Below, piece after piece: positions 43,814 through 52,018 of a stretch of DNA of 64,000 bases; positions within the stretch are counted from its first letter, which is position 1; every line of letters starts with the position of its first letter. This DNA comes from CAVPTL01 sp963794415 (GTDB taxonomy: Bacteria; Actinomycetota; Thermoleophilia; Gaiellales; JAICJC01). Both the position numbers and the translations under genes were made by a program. Location of the stretch: positions 186,001-250,000 of the forward strand of contig CAWCDI010000002.1 of assembly GCA_963794415.1 (NCBI GenBank), in the 5' to 3' direction. Below the pieces are notes generated by a model that was not told the origin of the DNA, ran no database searches, and saw only the letters and a list, made by a program, of their open reading frames with translations.

Positions 43814-43886
43814 GCCCCCATCGGCTAGTGGCCCAGGCCCCCGCCCTTTCACGGCGGTAACGCGGGTTCGAATCCCGCTGGGGGTA
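43814..43886 (+). tRNA. tRNA-Glu (TTC)
   Basis: A 73-base cloverleaf: acceptor GCCCCCA/TGGGGGT with discriminator A, anticodon stem CCGCC/GGCGG, loop CTTTCAC (anticodon TTC) and T arm CGGGTTCGAATCCCG. No CCA is encoded. Confidence 0.95.
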
Positions 43887-43949
43887 TCGCGCCGACCGCC
43901 GCCCACTGCTCGCGTGGAACCGCCGGCCTCCGCTCGCGACTGTTGAACG

Positions 43950-44056
43950 GTGCCAGGCACAGTCCGAACGTACGCGGCAAAATCTGCGCAGACTCGTGAC
44001 GGCTCGTGCCAGGCACAGTCCGAACGCACGCGACGAATCCGCGCAGAACTCGTGAC
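43950..44056. repeat. Two 51-base direct repeats with TGCCAGGCA core
   Basis: Copies at 43950-44000 and 44006-44056 both start GTGCCAGGCACAGTCCGAAC and end CTCGTGAC, with differences in the middle. They share the GTGCCAGGCAC core of the 33-bp palindromes elsewhere but lack the TTGATTCAC arms. They fill the gap between tRNA-Glu and the antiporter stop. Confidence 0.75.
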
Positions 44057-44058
44057 CA

Positions 44059-45777
44059 CTACCCGAGGTTGATCGCGGTGCCGCGTACGTCGGCACCCAC
44101 GGGGGAGAGCCGCCCCTCGTCGGTCACGATCAGCAGCGGGATCCCGCCGGCGGCGCTCGAGATGGCCGCTCCCGCGGCCACCCTGCGCTCGATCTCCGCG
44201 AACGTCAGCTCGCCGTGGCCGATCACCGTCGCGCCTCGCGCCGGCGGCTCGAACCCCGCCTGGCCGTGATCGGTCGCGAGCCTGAACACGTGCCCTGAGC
44301 CCAGCTCGTCGCGCAGCTCTGCGGCGGCGACGGTGTTGAAGTCGTCGTTCGCCGAGAGCAGGAGCACATCGGACACGTCCTCGAGCGCTGCCACCCGGCC
44401 CGGTGCGTCCACCATGAGCGTGCTGCGACCGGCCTCGATGCCGGCGTCGAGCGCAGCAACCAGGTCGTCCTGGGGCCCCACCCACATGCTCACCGCCACT
44501 CCGGCCTGGGTCAGCGCCGCTGCCATGTCGCGCGCCCACCCGTGCCCGCCGACGATCAGCACGCGCGAGCCGCCCTTCCCCGCGACACCCAGCCAGCGCG
44601 CCACGGGGGCCGCGGTGAGCCCATACAGCACGACGGTGCCAAAGATCGCGCAGAACACGAGCGGCAGCACGTCGTTGGCTCCTGCAGCGCCCGACTGCGC
44701 CAGCGCGGGCCCGAATGACGACGCCGTCGCCCCGGCAATGATGCCCCGTGGCGCCATCCACGCGGCGAACGCCCGCTCCCGCGTGCCGAACCCCGCCCCG
44801 GCCGTGGAGAGCACGACGGCCACCGGCCGGATCACGAGCACCATGACCACCAGCAGCGCCACGGCCTCGGGCAGCACCCGCCGCACCTCGGCCTGCGACA
44901 CCGACGCCGAGACCAGCACGAAGAGCACGCCGATGAGCATCTGCACGAGCGTCTCGTTGAACTCGAACAGCGCGTGCGCCACCGGAACCCGGCGCTGGTT
45001 GCCGAACGCCGCGCCCATGATCGTCGCCGCCAGCAGGCCGTAGTCGTCGTGGATCACGTCCGCAAGCACGACCACGGCGATGATGCTGGTCAACATCACG
45101 GCAACGCCCATCCGCGGGATGTTGCGATCGACGTAGGCGAGGAGCAGCACCAGGATCACGGCGCCCGCCAGACCCACGGCAAGGCCCACGAGGAAGCTCT
45201 CGAGGAGCTCGCCCGCGTGGAACGCCTTGTCGCCCGCCAGGCCCGCCTGCACCCCCTCGAACACGAGCACGCCCAGGATCGCGCCGATCGGATCGACCAG
45301 CACCCCCTCCCACTTGAGGAGCGTGCGGATGCGGCGCGCGGGCCGGACGAACCCGAGGAGCGGAACCACCACGGTCGGCCCCGACACCACCAGGATCGCG
45401 CCGATCACGAGCGCGACGCCGGTGCTCATCCCCGAGAACAGGAGCGCCACCGTGATCGCGATCGCGACGCCGGTCACCACGACGCCGACGCTCACGAGCG
45501 TCCCGACCGCGCGCCGGATGCTGGGATCGATCTCGCGGACCGAGAGCTGCGAGCCCGCCTCGAACAGGATCACGCCCACCGCCACGGCCACGAACGGCTG
45601 GTAGAGATCTCCCAGCAGCTGGTTGGGATCGACGTCCGACGTGATGTTGCCCGCGACGAACCCGGCCGGCAGCAGCAGGACGATCGCCGGGACACCGAAC
45701 CGCGCGGCCAGAAGCTGGGCAGCCACAGCCAGCGTGATCACGAGCCCGATCCCGGTCAGAATCTGATCAGTCGTCAT
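44059..45777 (-). CDS. CPA-type cation/proton antiporter with C-terminal TrkA-N/RCK-like domain
   Basis: This is a 572-residue protein. The first about 400 residues are 11-13 helices with the antiporter text LLLPAGFVAGNITSDVDP, VGVILFEAGSQLSVREID, EGVLVDPIGAILGVLVFEGV and WMAPRGIIAGATASSFGPAL. The rest is a Rossmann-like regulatory domain (VLIVGGHGWARDMAAALTQA ... DVLLLSANDDFNTVAAAEL). It probably exchanges K+ or Na+ for H+ under nucleotide control. Upstream of phoU on the same strand but separated by 58 bases. Confidence 0.87.
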   Translation of the reverse strand: MTTDQILTGIGLVITLAVAAQLLAARFGVPAIVLLLPAGFVAGNITSDVDPNQLLGDLYQPFVAVAVGVILFEAGSQLSVREIDPSIRRAVGTLVSVGVVVTGVAIAITVALLFSGMSTGVALVIGAILVVSGPTVVVPLLGFVRPARRIRTLLKWEGVLVDPIGAILGVLVFEGVQAGLAGDKAFHAGELLESFLVGLAVGLAGAVILVLLLAYVDRNIPRMGVAVMLTSIIAVVVLADVIHDDYGLLAATIMGAAFGNQRRVPVAHALFEFNETLVQMLIGVLFVLVSASVSQAEVRRVLPEAVALLVVMVLVIRPVAVVLSTAGAGFGTRERAFAAWMAPRGIIAGATASSFGPALAQSGAAGANDVLPLVFCAIFGTVVLYGLTAAPVARWLGVAGKGGSRVLIVGGHGWARDMAAALTQAGVAVSMWVGPQDDLVAALDAGIEAGRSTLMVDAPGRVAALEDVSDVLLLSANDDFNTVAAAELRDELGSGHVFRLATDHGQAGFEPPARGATVIGHGELTFAEIERRVAAGAAISSAAGGIPLLIVTDEGRLSPVGADVRGTAINLG

Positions 45778-45835
45778 GAGCCTCGCCTACCGCCGGCGCA
45801 ACATCACCCCCGCCGGCTTTCGGTTTTGGTGCTGG

Positions 45836-46522
45836 TCAGAGCTTCGAGGGCTGGGACGCGTCGGTGAACTCGGCGAACTCGCCGGTGATCAGGTACGCCG
45901 TCTGCTCGCCGATGTCCACGCAGTTGTCACCGATGCGCTCGAGGCTGCGCGAGATGAGCACCGCGCGAAGCGACGCCTCGCGGAGCGACTCGCCGGTGTC
46001 GTCGATGTCGAGCAAGCGTTCGCTGAACCGGTGGTGGGCCGTGTTGACGGCCTGATCGAGATTCACGAGCGACTGCGCCCCCTCGAGGTCGCGGTTGGCG
46101 AAGGAGCCCATCGCGATCGCGAGCATGTCGTCGGCCCGGCTCGCCATCACGGTGAAATCGTGGATGAGGTTCGGGGGGATCGGCGTGTACTTCGTGAGGT
46201 GGAAGAGCTTTGCGATGTTCACGCACTGATCGCCGATGCGCTCGAGGTTGTGGTTGATGTGCACCACCGCGAGCACCAGCCGCAGGTCAACGGCGACCGG
46301 CGCCTGCCGCGCGAGCAGCGAGGCCACGTTGCGCTCGACCGTGATGTAGAGCTGATCGATGGGGTCGTCGGCCGCGATGATCTCGTCGGCGATCGCGGGA
46401 CTCCCGCTCTGGAGCATGTCGATCACCCGCGCCAGCGAGACGCGGATGCGGCCCGCTTCCTCCTGCACTGCGGCCTCGAGCTCGTCGAGCTCTGCGTGGA
46501 ACCGCTCTCGCGACTCGCTCAT
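45836..46522 (-). CDS. phoU: Phosphate signalling/accessory protein PhoU
   Basis: This is a 228-residue two-repeat helical protein. Each half has the PhoU metal-binding pattern (DDPIDQLYITVERNVASLLA ... ERIGDQCVNIAKLFHL; SLERIGDNCVDIGEQTAYL). It represses the PhoR/PhoP response when Pst transports phosphate. It is the last gene of the pst operon, 10 bases after pstB. Confidence 0.95.
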   Translation of the reverse strand: MSESRERFHAELDELEAAVQEEAGRIRVSLARVIDMLQSGSPAIADEIIAADDPIDQLYITVERNVASLLARQAPVAVDLRLVLAVVHINHNLERIGDQCVNIAKLFHLTKYTPIPPNLIHDFTVMASRADDMLAIAMGSFANRDLEGAQSLVNLDQAVNTAHHRFSERLLDIDDTGESLREASLRAVLISRSLERIGDNCVDIGEQTAYLITGEFAEFTDASQPSKL

Positions 46523-46532
46523 ACTGGCACCC

Positions 46533-47456
46533 CTAGCCGAATCGGCCGGTCACGTAGTCCTCTGTCCGCTGGTCTGCAGGCTTGAGGAAGAGGTTCGAGG
46601 TCGGGCCGTACTCCACCAGGATGCCGTGCCGGTCCTCGCCTTCGGTCACCTCGACGCTGTAGAAGGCGGTCATGTCGGCGACGCGGGCGGCCTGCTGCAT
46701 GTTGTGGGTGACGATCACGATCGTGTAGTCGGTCTTCAGCCGCTGCACGAGGTCCTCGACGATCTGCGACGCGATCGGATCGAGCGCCGATGCGGGCTCG
46801 TCCATGAGGATCACGTCGGGCTCCACGGCGATCGCGCGGGCGATGCAGAGGCGCTGCTGCTGGCCGCCCGAGAGGGAGAGGGCGCTGGCCTTGAGCCGGT
46901 GCTTCACCTCGTCCCAGAGACCGGCGCCGGTGAGCGCAGCCTCCACGCGGTCGCTCAGGTTGTCCTTCATGCCGTGCAGGCGCATGCCGTAGGCGACGTT
47001 GTCGTAGATCGACTTCGGGAACGGGTTGGGCCGCTGGAACACCATCCCGATGCGGCGGCGCACCTCCACGGCGTCCACGCCCGAGGCGTTCAGGTCGTGC
47101 CCGTGGTAGTTGATGGTGCCGTTCACCGACGCGCCCTTGATGAGGTCGTTCATGCGGTTGAAGCTGCGCAGAAGCGTCGTCTTGCCGCAGCCCGACGGGC
47201 CGATGAACGCGGTGACGAGGTTCTTGTGGATCTGCATGTTCACGTCGGTGATGGCGGGCTTGGAGCCGTACGAGACGGTGACGTTCTGGACGTCAAACAC
47301 CACCTCGTGGCCCTCCTGCGGGTTCTCGCCGTGCTCGGCGGCCAGCGATGCGATTCGTGATGCAGCCGGGACAGAGCTCGGGCTCTCCGCCGGCACACCG
47401 ATCTCCGCGGCCGTGGGCTCGACGGACGTCTCGGCTGTGACTGGGTTATCGCTCAT
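46533..47456 (-). CDS. pstB: Phosphate ABC transporter ATPase PstB
   Basis: This is a 307-residue ATPase. Walker A is GPSGCGKTTLL, the signature is LSLSGGQQQRLCIARAIA, Walker B is VILMDEPASALDPI. The PstB-specific RRIGMVFQRPNPFPKSIYDN is present. An unusual, weakly conserved N-terminal extension of about 50 residues precedes the ABC domain. It powers phosphate import with PstA and PstC. Confidence 0.95.
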   Translation of the reverse strand: MSDNPVTAETSVEPTAAEIGVPAESPSSVPAASRIASLAAEHGENPQEGHEVVFDVQNVTVSYGSKPAITDVNMQIHKNLVTAFIGPSGCGKTTLLRSFNRMNDLIKGASVNGTINYHGHDLNASGVDAVEVRRRIGMVFQRPNPFPKSIYDNVAYGMRLHGMKDNLSDRVEAALTGAGLWDEVKHRLKASALSLSGGQQQRLCIARAIAVEPDVILMDEPASALDPIASQIVEDLVQRLKTDYTIVIVTHNMQQAARVADMTAFYSVEVTEGEDRHGILVEYGPTSNLFLKPADQRTEDYVTGRFG

Positions 47457-47499
47457 TGGATTGCAAAACCGCCTTTGAGATAAGTGAGAGCTTTCAACA

Positions 47500-48411
47500 T
47501 CATCGCATCTGCTCGATCTGGCGTCGAGTACGGAGCGAGAGGAGACGTCCCGCGAGGCTTCCGATCAGCACCATCGCGATCAGCACGAGTGCAGCTGCCC
47601 ATGCCTGCTGCTGCAGGGCCTGGCTGGGCTGCTCGGAGTTCTCGAAGATGCTGAGCGGGATCGACGCCATCGGCTTGCTCGGATCGAACGAGACGGTGTT
47701 GGCGAAGATCGACGTGGTGAAGAGCAGCGGTGCAGTCTCACCCGCCGCGCGGGCGACGGCCACGATGGTGGCGGTGACGATGCCGCCAAGCGCGGTCGGG
47801 AGGATCACCGTGAGCACCGACCGGGAGCGGGTCGCGCCCAGCGCCATCGAGCCCTCGCGCAGCGAGCTCGGCACCAGCAGGAGCACCTCTTCGGTGGAGC
47901 GCGCGATCAGCGGCAGCATGATGATCGAGAGCGCCAGACCGCCTGCCCACCCGCTCTGGCCGCGGCCCGTCACGATCAGCGTGAAGATGAACACGCCGAT
48001 GACGATGGTCGGGATGCCTGCCAGCATGTTCAGCACCAGCCGCACGGCCTGAGCCGCGGGCGGCGGTGCGAACTCGGTAGTGAAGATCGCGACCAGGATG
48101 CCCACGGGCACCGCGATACACGTCGCGATCAGCACCATGATCGCCGTGCCGACGATCGAGTTGGCGATGCCGCCGCTCTGGCTGGCGTTGGTGATGAAGA
48201 TGCTCGAGGACGGCGTCGTGGTGAGGAAGCTCCAGCTGAGTGCACCGGCGCCGTGCTGGAACACGCTTCCCAGCACGATGAGGAGCACCGCGATGGCGAC
48301 AACCGAGGCGACGACGCCCAGGGCCTCCATGAACTTGCCCACGCGCTTGCGGCGCTTCGACCGGCGTGAGACCTGCTGGAACGGGTTGGGCCCGACTGCG
48401 GCGCTGCTCAT
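47500..48411 (-). CDS. pstA: Phosphate ABC transporter permease PstA
   Basis: This is a 303-residue permease with six helices. It has the binding-protein-dependent permease loop EGSMALGATRSRSVLTVILP and LNMLAGIPTIVIGVFIFTL. Its start overlaps the pstC stop by 4 bases. It forms the channel with PstC. Confidence 0.94.
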   Translation of the reverse strand: MSSAAVGPNPFQQVSRRSKRRKRVGKFMEALGVVASVVAIAVLLIVLGSVFQHGAGALSWSFLTTTPSSSIFITNASQSGGIANSIVGTAIMVLIATCIAVPVGILVAIFTTEFAPPPAAQAVRLVLNMLAGIPTIVIGVFIFTLIVTGRGQSGWAGGLALSIIMLPLIARSTEEVLLLVPSSLREGSMALGATRSRSVLTVILPTALGGIVTATIVAVARAAGETAPLLFTTSIFANTVSFDPSKPMASIPLSIFENSEQPSQALQQQAWAAALVLIAMVLIGSLAGRLLSLRTRRQIEQMR

Positions 48412-49367
48412 GCTCGTGCCTCCCGCTTGGCGTTCATACGCCGCACGATCAGCTGCGCGGCGACGTTGGTGACGAGGCTGATCGCGAGCAGGATGACTGC
48501 CAGATAGACCAGCGAGGACTTCTGCAGCGACGTCGCCGCGCCCTGGTACTGGCTGGCGAGCATGCTGGCGAGCGTGTTACCCGAGGCAAAGAGGCTTGCC
48601 TTCGCAGAGAGCGAGCCGCCGATCACCTGGGTGACCGCGATCGCCTCGCCTGCCGCGCGGCCGAAGCCCAGCATGATGCCGGCCACGAGGCCGCCGCCCA
48701 CCTGGGGGATCGCGACCTGCCGGATCATCTCCCAGCGCGTGGAGCCGAGGGCCATGGAGCCCTGCTTCAGATCCGACGGCACGCTCGTGAAGAGCTCACG
48801 GCTGATGCTCGCCACGATCGGGACCACCATGATGGTGAGGATCAGGACTGCCGGCAACATGCCGACCGGGGATGGATACCCCGAGAACAACGGGATGAAC
48901 CCCAGGTGGTTGTTGAGCCAGGGCTCCACGTGGGTGTCCAGGAACGGGCCGAGCACGATGATGCCCCAGAGGCCGAGGATCACGCTCGGGATGGCGGCGA
49001 GCAGCTCGACCAGCATGCCGATCGGCGTGCGCACCACGGTCGGAGCCAGCTCGCTGAGAAAGAGGCCGATGGCGAGACCGATCGGCACCGCCAGAAGCAG
49101 CGAGACGATCGACGTGAAGAGCGTGCCGTAGATCAGGTCGCGGGCACCGAACACGTTGGTGACCGGATTCCAGTCAGACGACGTGAGGAAGCCGAGCCCG
49201 AACGCCTGAATCGACGACCAGGCGCCCTTGATCGTTTCATAGACGATCAGCGCCATCATGACGCCGATGAGGATCGCTACCGCAGTGGTGAGGGCACGGA
49301 GGCCACGGTCACCAAGGTGACGGCCCCCTGTGGGTGCGCCAATGTCGTCGCTCAGTTCAGCTGCCAT
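48408..49367 (-). CDS. pstC: Phosphate ABC transporter permease PstC
   Basis: This is a 319-residue permease with six helices. It has the loop KQGSMALGSTRWEMIRQVAI and ELLAAIPSVILGLWGIIVLG. It starts 95 bases after pstS, beyond a strong hairpin, and is coupled to pstA by a 4-base overlap. Confidence 0.94.
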   Translation of the reverse strand: MAAELSDDIGAPTGGRHLGDRGLRALTTAVAILIGVMMALIVYETIKGAWSSIQAFGLGFLTSSDWNPVTNVFGARDLIYGTLFTSIVSLLLAVPIGLAIGLFLSELAPTVVRTPIGMLVELLAAIPSVILGLWGIIVLGPFLDTHVEPWLNNHLGFIPLFSGYPSPVGMLPAVLILTIMVVPIVASISRELFTSVPSDLKQGSMALGSTRWEMIRQVAIPQVGGGLVAGIMLGFGRAAGEAIAVTQVIGGSLSAKASLFASGNTLASMLASQYQGAATSLQKSSLVYLAVILLAISLVTNVAAQLIVRRMNAKREARA

Positions 49368-49413
49368 GGAGATGTGTCGTTTCGTTCGCGGATTGCTTGA
49401 GGAGACGTGAACT

Positions 49414-49452
49414 CACCTCTGGGCACCAGCCGTCGGCCGGTGCCCAGAGGTG
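49414..49452 (-). terminator. Strong hairpin between pstS and pstC
   Basis: CACCTCTGGGCACC pairs perfectly with GGTGCCCAGAGGTG (14 bp) around an 11-base loop, starting 10 bases after the pstS stop. With no U tract it may act as a partial terminator or 3' end stabiliser, giving more pstS than pstCAB product. Confidence 0.7.
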
Positions 49453-49462
49453 CTTGATGGAG

Positions 49463-50533
49463 CTACTGGATCTTCGCGATGACCGTCTTGTCGTGCGCGA
49501 CGATGTTCGCCGGCAGCGGCGGGTACCCGAGGTCAGGTCCGAAGGCCTGGCCCTTGGTGATCGCGTAGGTCAGGAACGCCGCGAGCGTCGGGCCGTGAGT
49601 GGCCTGAGTCGGCACGATCGCGTAGGTGTAGGTCGACATCGGGTAGGCGGTGGCCGCCGAAGCAGGCGGGTTCACCAGCGGCACCGAGCCGTCGGGCTGG
49701 ATCGACGTGACAGCCTTGGCCGCCGCGAGGATGTTGTCGGTCGAGGGCTCCTGGTACTTGCCGGCTGCGTTCTGCAGCAGGGCCTCGTTCAGCGAGTCGG
49801 CAGCGATGTAGGAGACTGCCACGTAGCTGATGGAGCCGTCGGTCGCCTGGACTGCAGCAGCAACGCCCGAGTTCTTCTCGGCAGCGTTGCCCGTGGGCCA
49901 CGAGGGGCTCGTGGAGGCGCCGACCTTGGACTTCCAGTCGGGGCTCACCGCGGACAGGTAGCTCGTGAACACCCAGCTGTCACCCGAGCTATCAGAGCGG
50001 TAGATCGGCGTGATGTGTGTTGCCGGGAGGCTCACGCCGCTGTTCAGCTGCTGGATGGCCGGATCGTTCCAGGTGGTGATCGTCCCGAGGAAGATCTTGG
50101 CGAGCACATCGCCCGTGAGGTGAAGGTTGTTCGGAACGCCCTTCACGTTGTACGTCACGACTGTTGCCGCGAGCGCCCACGGAACCTGCAGGCAGCTCTT
50201 GCACGCAGTTGCCTGGTCGGGGGTCAGGGGAGCGTCGCTTGCACCGAAATCGACGGTGCGGTTGGTGATGGCATCGACGCCGCCACCGGAGCCGATTGCG
50301 CCGTACGTCACGGTGACGGCGGCGGGGCTCTTGGCGTAGTCGGGCTGCCACTGTGCCATCAGAGGTGCCACAAGCGTGGAGCCGGCACCCACGAGCACGG
50401 ACGTCGTCGAGCTCGACGTCGAGGGAGTCGATCCACTGCTGGTGGAGCTCCCGCTGCTTGACGAGCTACCGCATCCCGCGGCCAGCGCAACTACGGCCAC
50501 GCATGGTGCGATGACCCACTTCAACTTCGGCAT
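49463..50533 (-). CDS. pstS: Phosphate-binding lipoprotein PstS
   Basis: This is a 356-residue lipoprotein. I chose ATG 50533 (MPKLKWVIAPCVAVVALAAG) because it places a lipobox ALAAGC at the end of a normal signal peptide. A Ser/Thr-rich tether follows. Phosphate-binding features are GAGSTLVAPLMAQW, YGAIGSGGGVDAI, FGASDAPLTPDQ and RSDSSGDSWVFTSYL. It is the first gene of pstSCAB-phoU, under a PHO-box-like array. Confidence 0.95.
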   Translation of the reverse strand: MPKLKWVIAPCVAVVALAAGCGSSSSSGSSTSSGSTPSTSSSTTSVLVGAGSTLVAPLMAQWQPDYAKSPAAVTVTYGAIGSGGGVDAITNRTVDFGASDAPLTPDQATACKSCLQVPWALAATVVTYNVKGVPNNLHLTGDVLAKIFLGTITTWNDPAIQQLNSGVSLPATHITPIYRSDSSGDSWVFTSYLSAVSPDWKSKVGASTSPSWPTGNAAEKNSGVAAAVQATDGSISYVAVSYIAADSLNEALLQNAAGKYQEPSTDNILAAAKAVTSIQPDGSVPLVNPPASAATAYPMSTYTYAIVPTQATHGPTLAAFLTYAITKGQAFGPDLGYPPLPANIVAHDKTVIAKIQ

Positions 50534-50600
50534 AGAAAAACCCTCCGTTAGCATTCAAGCTTTTGACGGAGAGATTGTGGATGCTCCCCTGAGCGCGCGG

Positions 50601-50661
50601 GGTGACGATGCGGAAGCAACGCGGTAAACATTTGGTGAATCACCATCATGAGATGGTGAAT
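50601..50661 (-). promoter_or_regulatory. PHO-box-like array upstream of pstS
   Basis: Reading toward pstS, TTCACC or near copies occur at 50655-50660, 50634-50639, 50623-50628 (TTTACC) and 50601-50606 (GTCACC). Spacings are 21, 11 and 22 bases, the phasing of actinobacterial PhoP direct repeats. This fits phosphate-starvation induction. Confidence 0.7.
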
Positions 50662-50764
50662 TAGGCGCCCAAAGCGCTCAGAAGCGCCAGGCGTCGCAGG
50701 ATATTTCCCGCGTCCGCGGGGGTAGTGTTCTCCCGCAGATACCGATCCTCCGAAAGGGATTCAC

Positions 50765-51148
50765 ATGGGGTTTGACCAGTACCACGAGCCACCAGAGGAG
50801 CTGTCGCAGGAGACCCGCACGATGGCCCGGATGTTCGCGTCGCTCACCGAAGAGGCCGAGGCGATCAACTGGTACGAGCAGCGGCTCTCGCTCGAGCAGG
50901 ATCCCGAGGCGATCGCCGTCATCCGCGACGCGATGCACGAGGAGTACAAGCACTTCTCGATGGATCTCGAGTTCCTGTTCCGCAAGCGGCCCGAATGGCG
51001 GCTCATCGCCCAGGGCGTGCTGTTCCAGGACGGCGACCTGGTGGAGAACGCTGAGATCGCCGAGGCGGCCGGCGAGGGCGATGCCGGCTCGGGCTCCAGC
51101 AGCCCGGTCGACGGCTCGCTCGGGCTCGGATCGATGGTGACGGCATGA
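50765..51148 (+). CDS. Encapsulated ferritin-like protein (EncFtn) with encapsulin-targeting tail
   Basis: This is a 127-residue cargo protein. The ferroxidase-type text is EEAEAINWYEQRLSLEQDPE and ...HEEYKHFSMDLEFL. Glu32, Trp36, Glu60 and His63 line up with the Glu, Trp, Glu and His of EncFtn. The C-terminus DGSLGLGSMVTA matches the encapsulin cargo-loading peptide. It would oxidise Fe(II) and store mineral inside the shell. Its stop overlaps the shell gene start by 4 bases. Confidence 0.93.
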   Translation: MGFDQYHEPPEELSQETRTMARMFASLTEEAEAINWYEQRLSLEQDPEAIAVIRDAMHEEYKHFSMDLEFLFRKRPEWRLIAQGVLFQDGDLVENAEIAEAAGEGDAGSGSSSPVDGSLGLGSMVTA

Positions 51149-51954
51149 GCCATCTCCTTCGCGAGCACGCACCTGTCAGTGAGCTCAACTGGCAGCAGAT
51201 CGACGACGAGGCCAAGGAGCGGCTCTCCCCCGGGCTCGCCGCCCGCCGGCTGGTCGACTTCGAAGGCCCCAAGGGCTGGCAGTACTCGGCCACCAACCTC
51301 GGCCGCGTCACCCGCATCGGGTTCGCCGCGGCCGACGGCAACAGCCGGCTCGAGCCACGCTCGCGCATCGTGCTGCCGCTGGCAGAGCTCCACGCCGACT
51401 TCAGGGTGAGCCGCTCGGAGCTACGGGCGGGCGACCGGGGCGCCGAGGACATCAACTTCGACGACCTCGATGCGGCGGCGGAGGTGGTCACAGCGGCCGA
51501 GAACATCGCCGTGTTCCACGGCTGGGACGAGGCCGGCATCACGGGCATCACGGCTGCTACGCCGCACAAGGTGATCAAGGCCGGAGCGTCGATCGACGAC
51601 TACCCGGCGAAGGTCGCCCAGGCGGTCGAGCTGCTGCTGCGAAACGGCGTGGGCGGCCCGTACGGCATCGCCCTTGGCCGCGACCAGTACACGAAGGTCA
51701 TCCAGACCACCGAGAAGGGCGGCTACCTGCTGGCCGAGCACCTCAAGCGCATCCTCGGCGGCCCGCTCGTGTGGGCGCCGGGAGTGAACGGCGCCGTGGT
51801 GGTGAGCCTGCGCGGCGGTGACTTCCTGTTCGAGTCCGGCCAGGATCTCTCGGTGGGCTACGTCTACCACGATGCCGAGGCGGTGCACCTCTACATCGAG
51901 GAGTCGTTCAGCTTCCGCGTGGCAACGCCGGAAGCTGCGGTCGCGATCGCCTGA
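51145..51954 (+). CDS. Family 1 encapsulin shell protein
   Basis: This is a 269-residue HK97-fold shell protein of usual length for T=1 encapsulins. Hallmarks are LNWQQIDDEAKERLSPGLAA, RRLVDFEGPKGWQYSATNLG, AAENIAVFHGWDEAGITGI, GPYGIALGRDQYTKVIQTTE and a final VGYVYHDAEAVHLYIEESF. It packages the ferritin-like protein encoded before it. A 47-bp near-palindrome follows 11 bases after the stop. Confidence 0.96.
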   Translation: MSHLLREHAPVSELNWQQIDDEAKERLSPGLAARRLVDFEGPKGWQYSATNLGRVTRIGFAAADGNSRLEPRSRIVLPLAELHADFRVSRSELRAGDRGAEDINFDDLDAAAEVVTAAENIAVFHGWDEAGITGITAATPHKVIKAGASIDDYPAKVAQAVELLLRNGVGGPYGIALGRDQYTKVIQTTEKGGYLLAEHLKRILGGPLVWAPGVNGAVVVSLRGGDFLFESGQDLSVGYVYHDAEAVHLYIEESFSFRVATPEAAVAIA

Positions 51955-51965
51955 GCAGGCCAGGT

Positions 51966-52012
51966 CTGCGGCGTGAATATTAAGTGCCTGGCACCTTCTA
52001 TTCACGCCGCAG
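51966..52012. repeat. 47-bp near-palindrome between convergent genes, repeat-family member
   Basis: The arms CTGCGGCGTGAATA...AAGTGCC and GGCACC...TATTCACGCCGCAG pair with three mismatches in 23 around a central T at 51989. It shares the GTGCCTGGCAC core and GTGAAT ends with the 33-bp repeats, and may also end transcription of both the encapsulin and formate dehydrogenase genes. Confidence 0.75.
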
Positions 52013-52018
52013 GCTTGC

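Noticed and set aside
43950..44056. A CRISPR array at the 51-base repeats
   Set aside because: There are only two units with a 5-base gap, no spacers of regular size and no cas genes.
45783..45831. GCCGGC inverted pairs as a rho-independent terminator after phoU
   Set aside because: The short self-complementary GCCGGC units are common at this GC, and no U tract follows on the transcribed strand.
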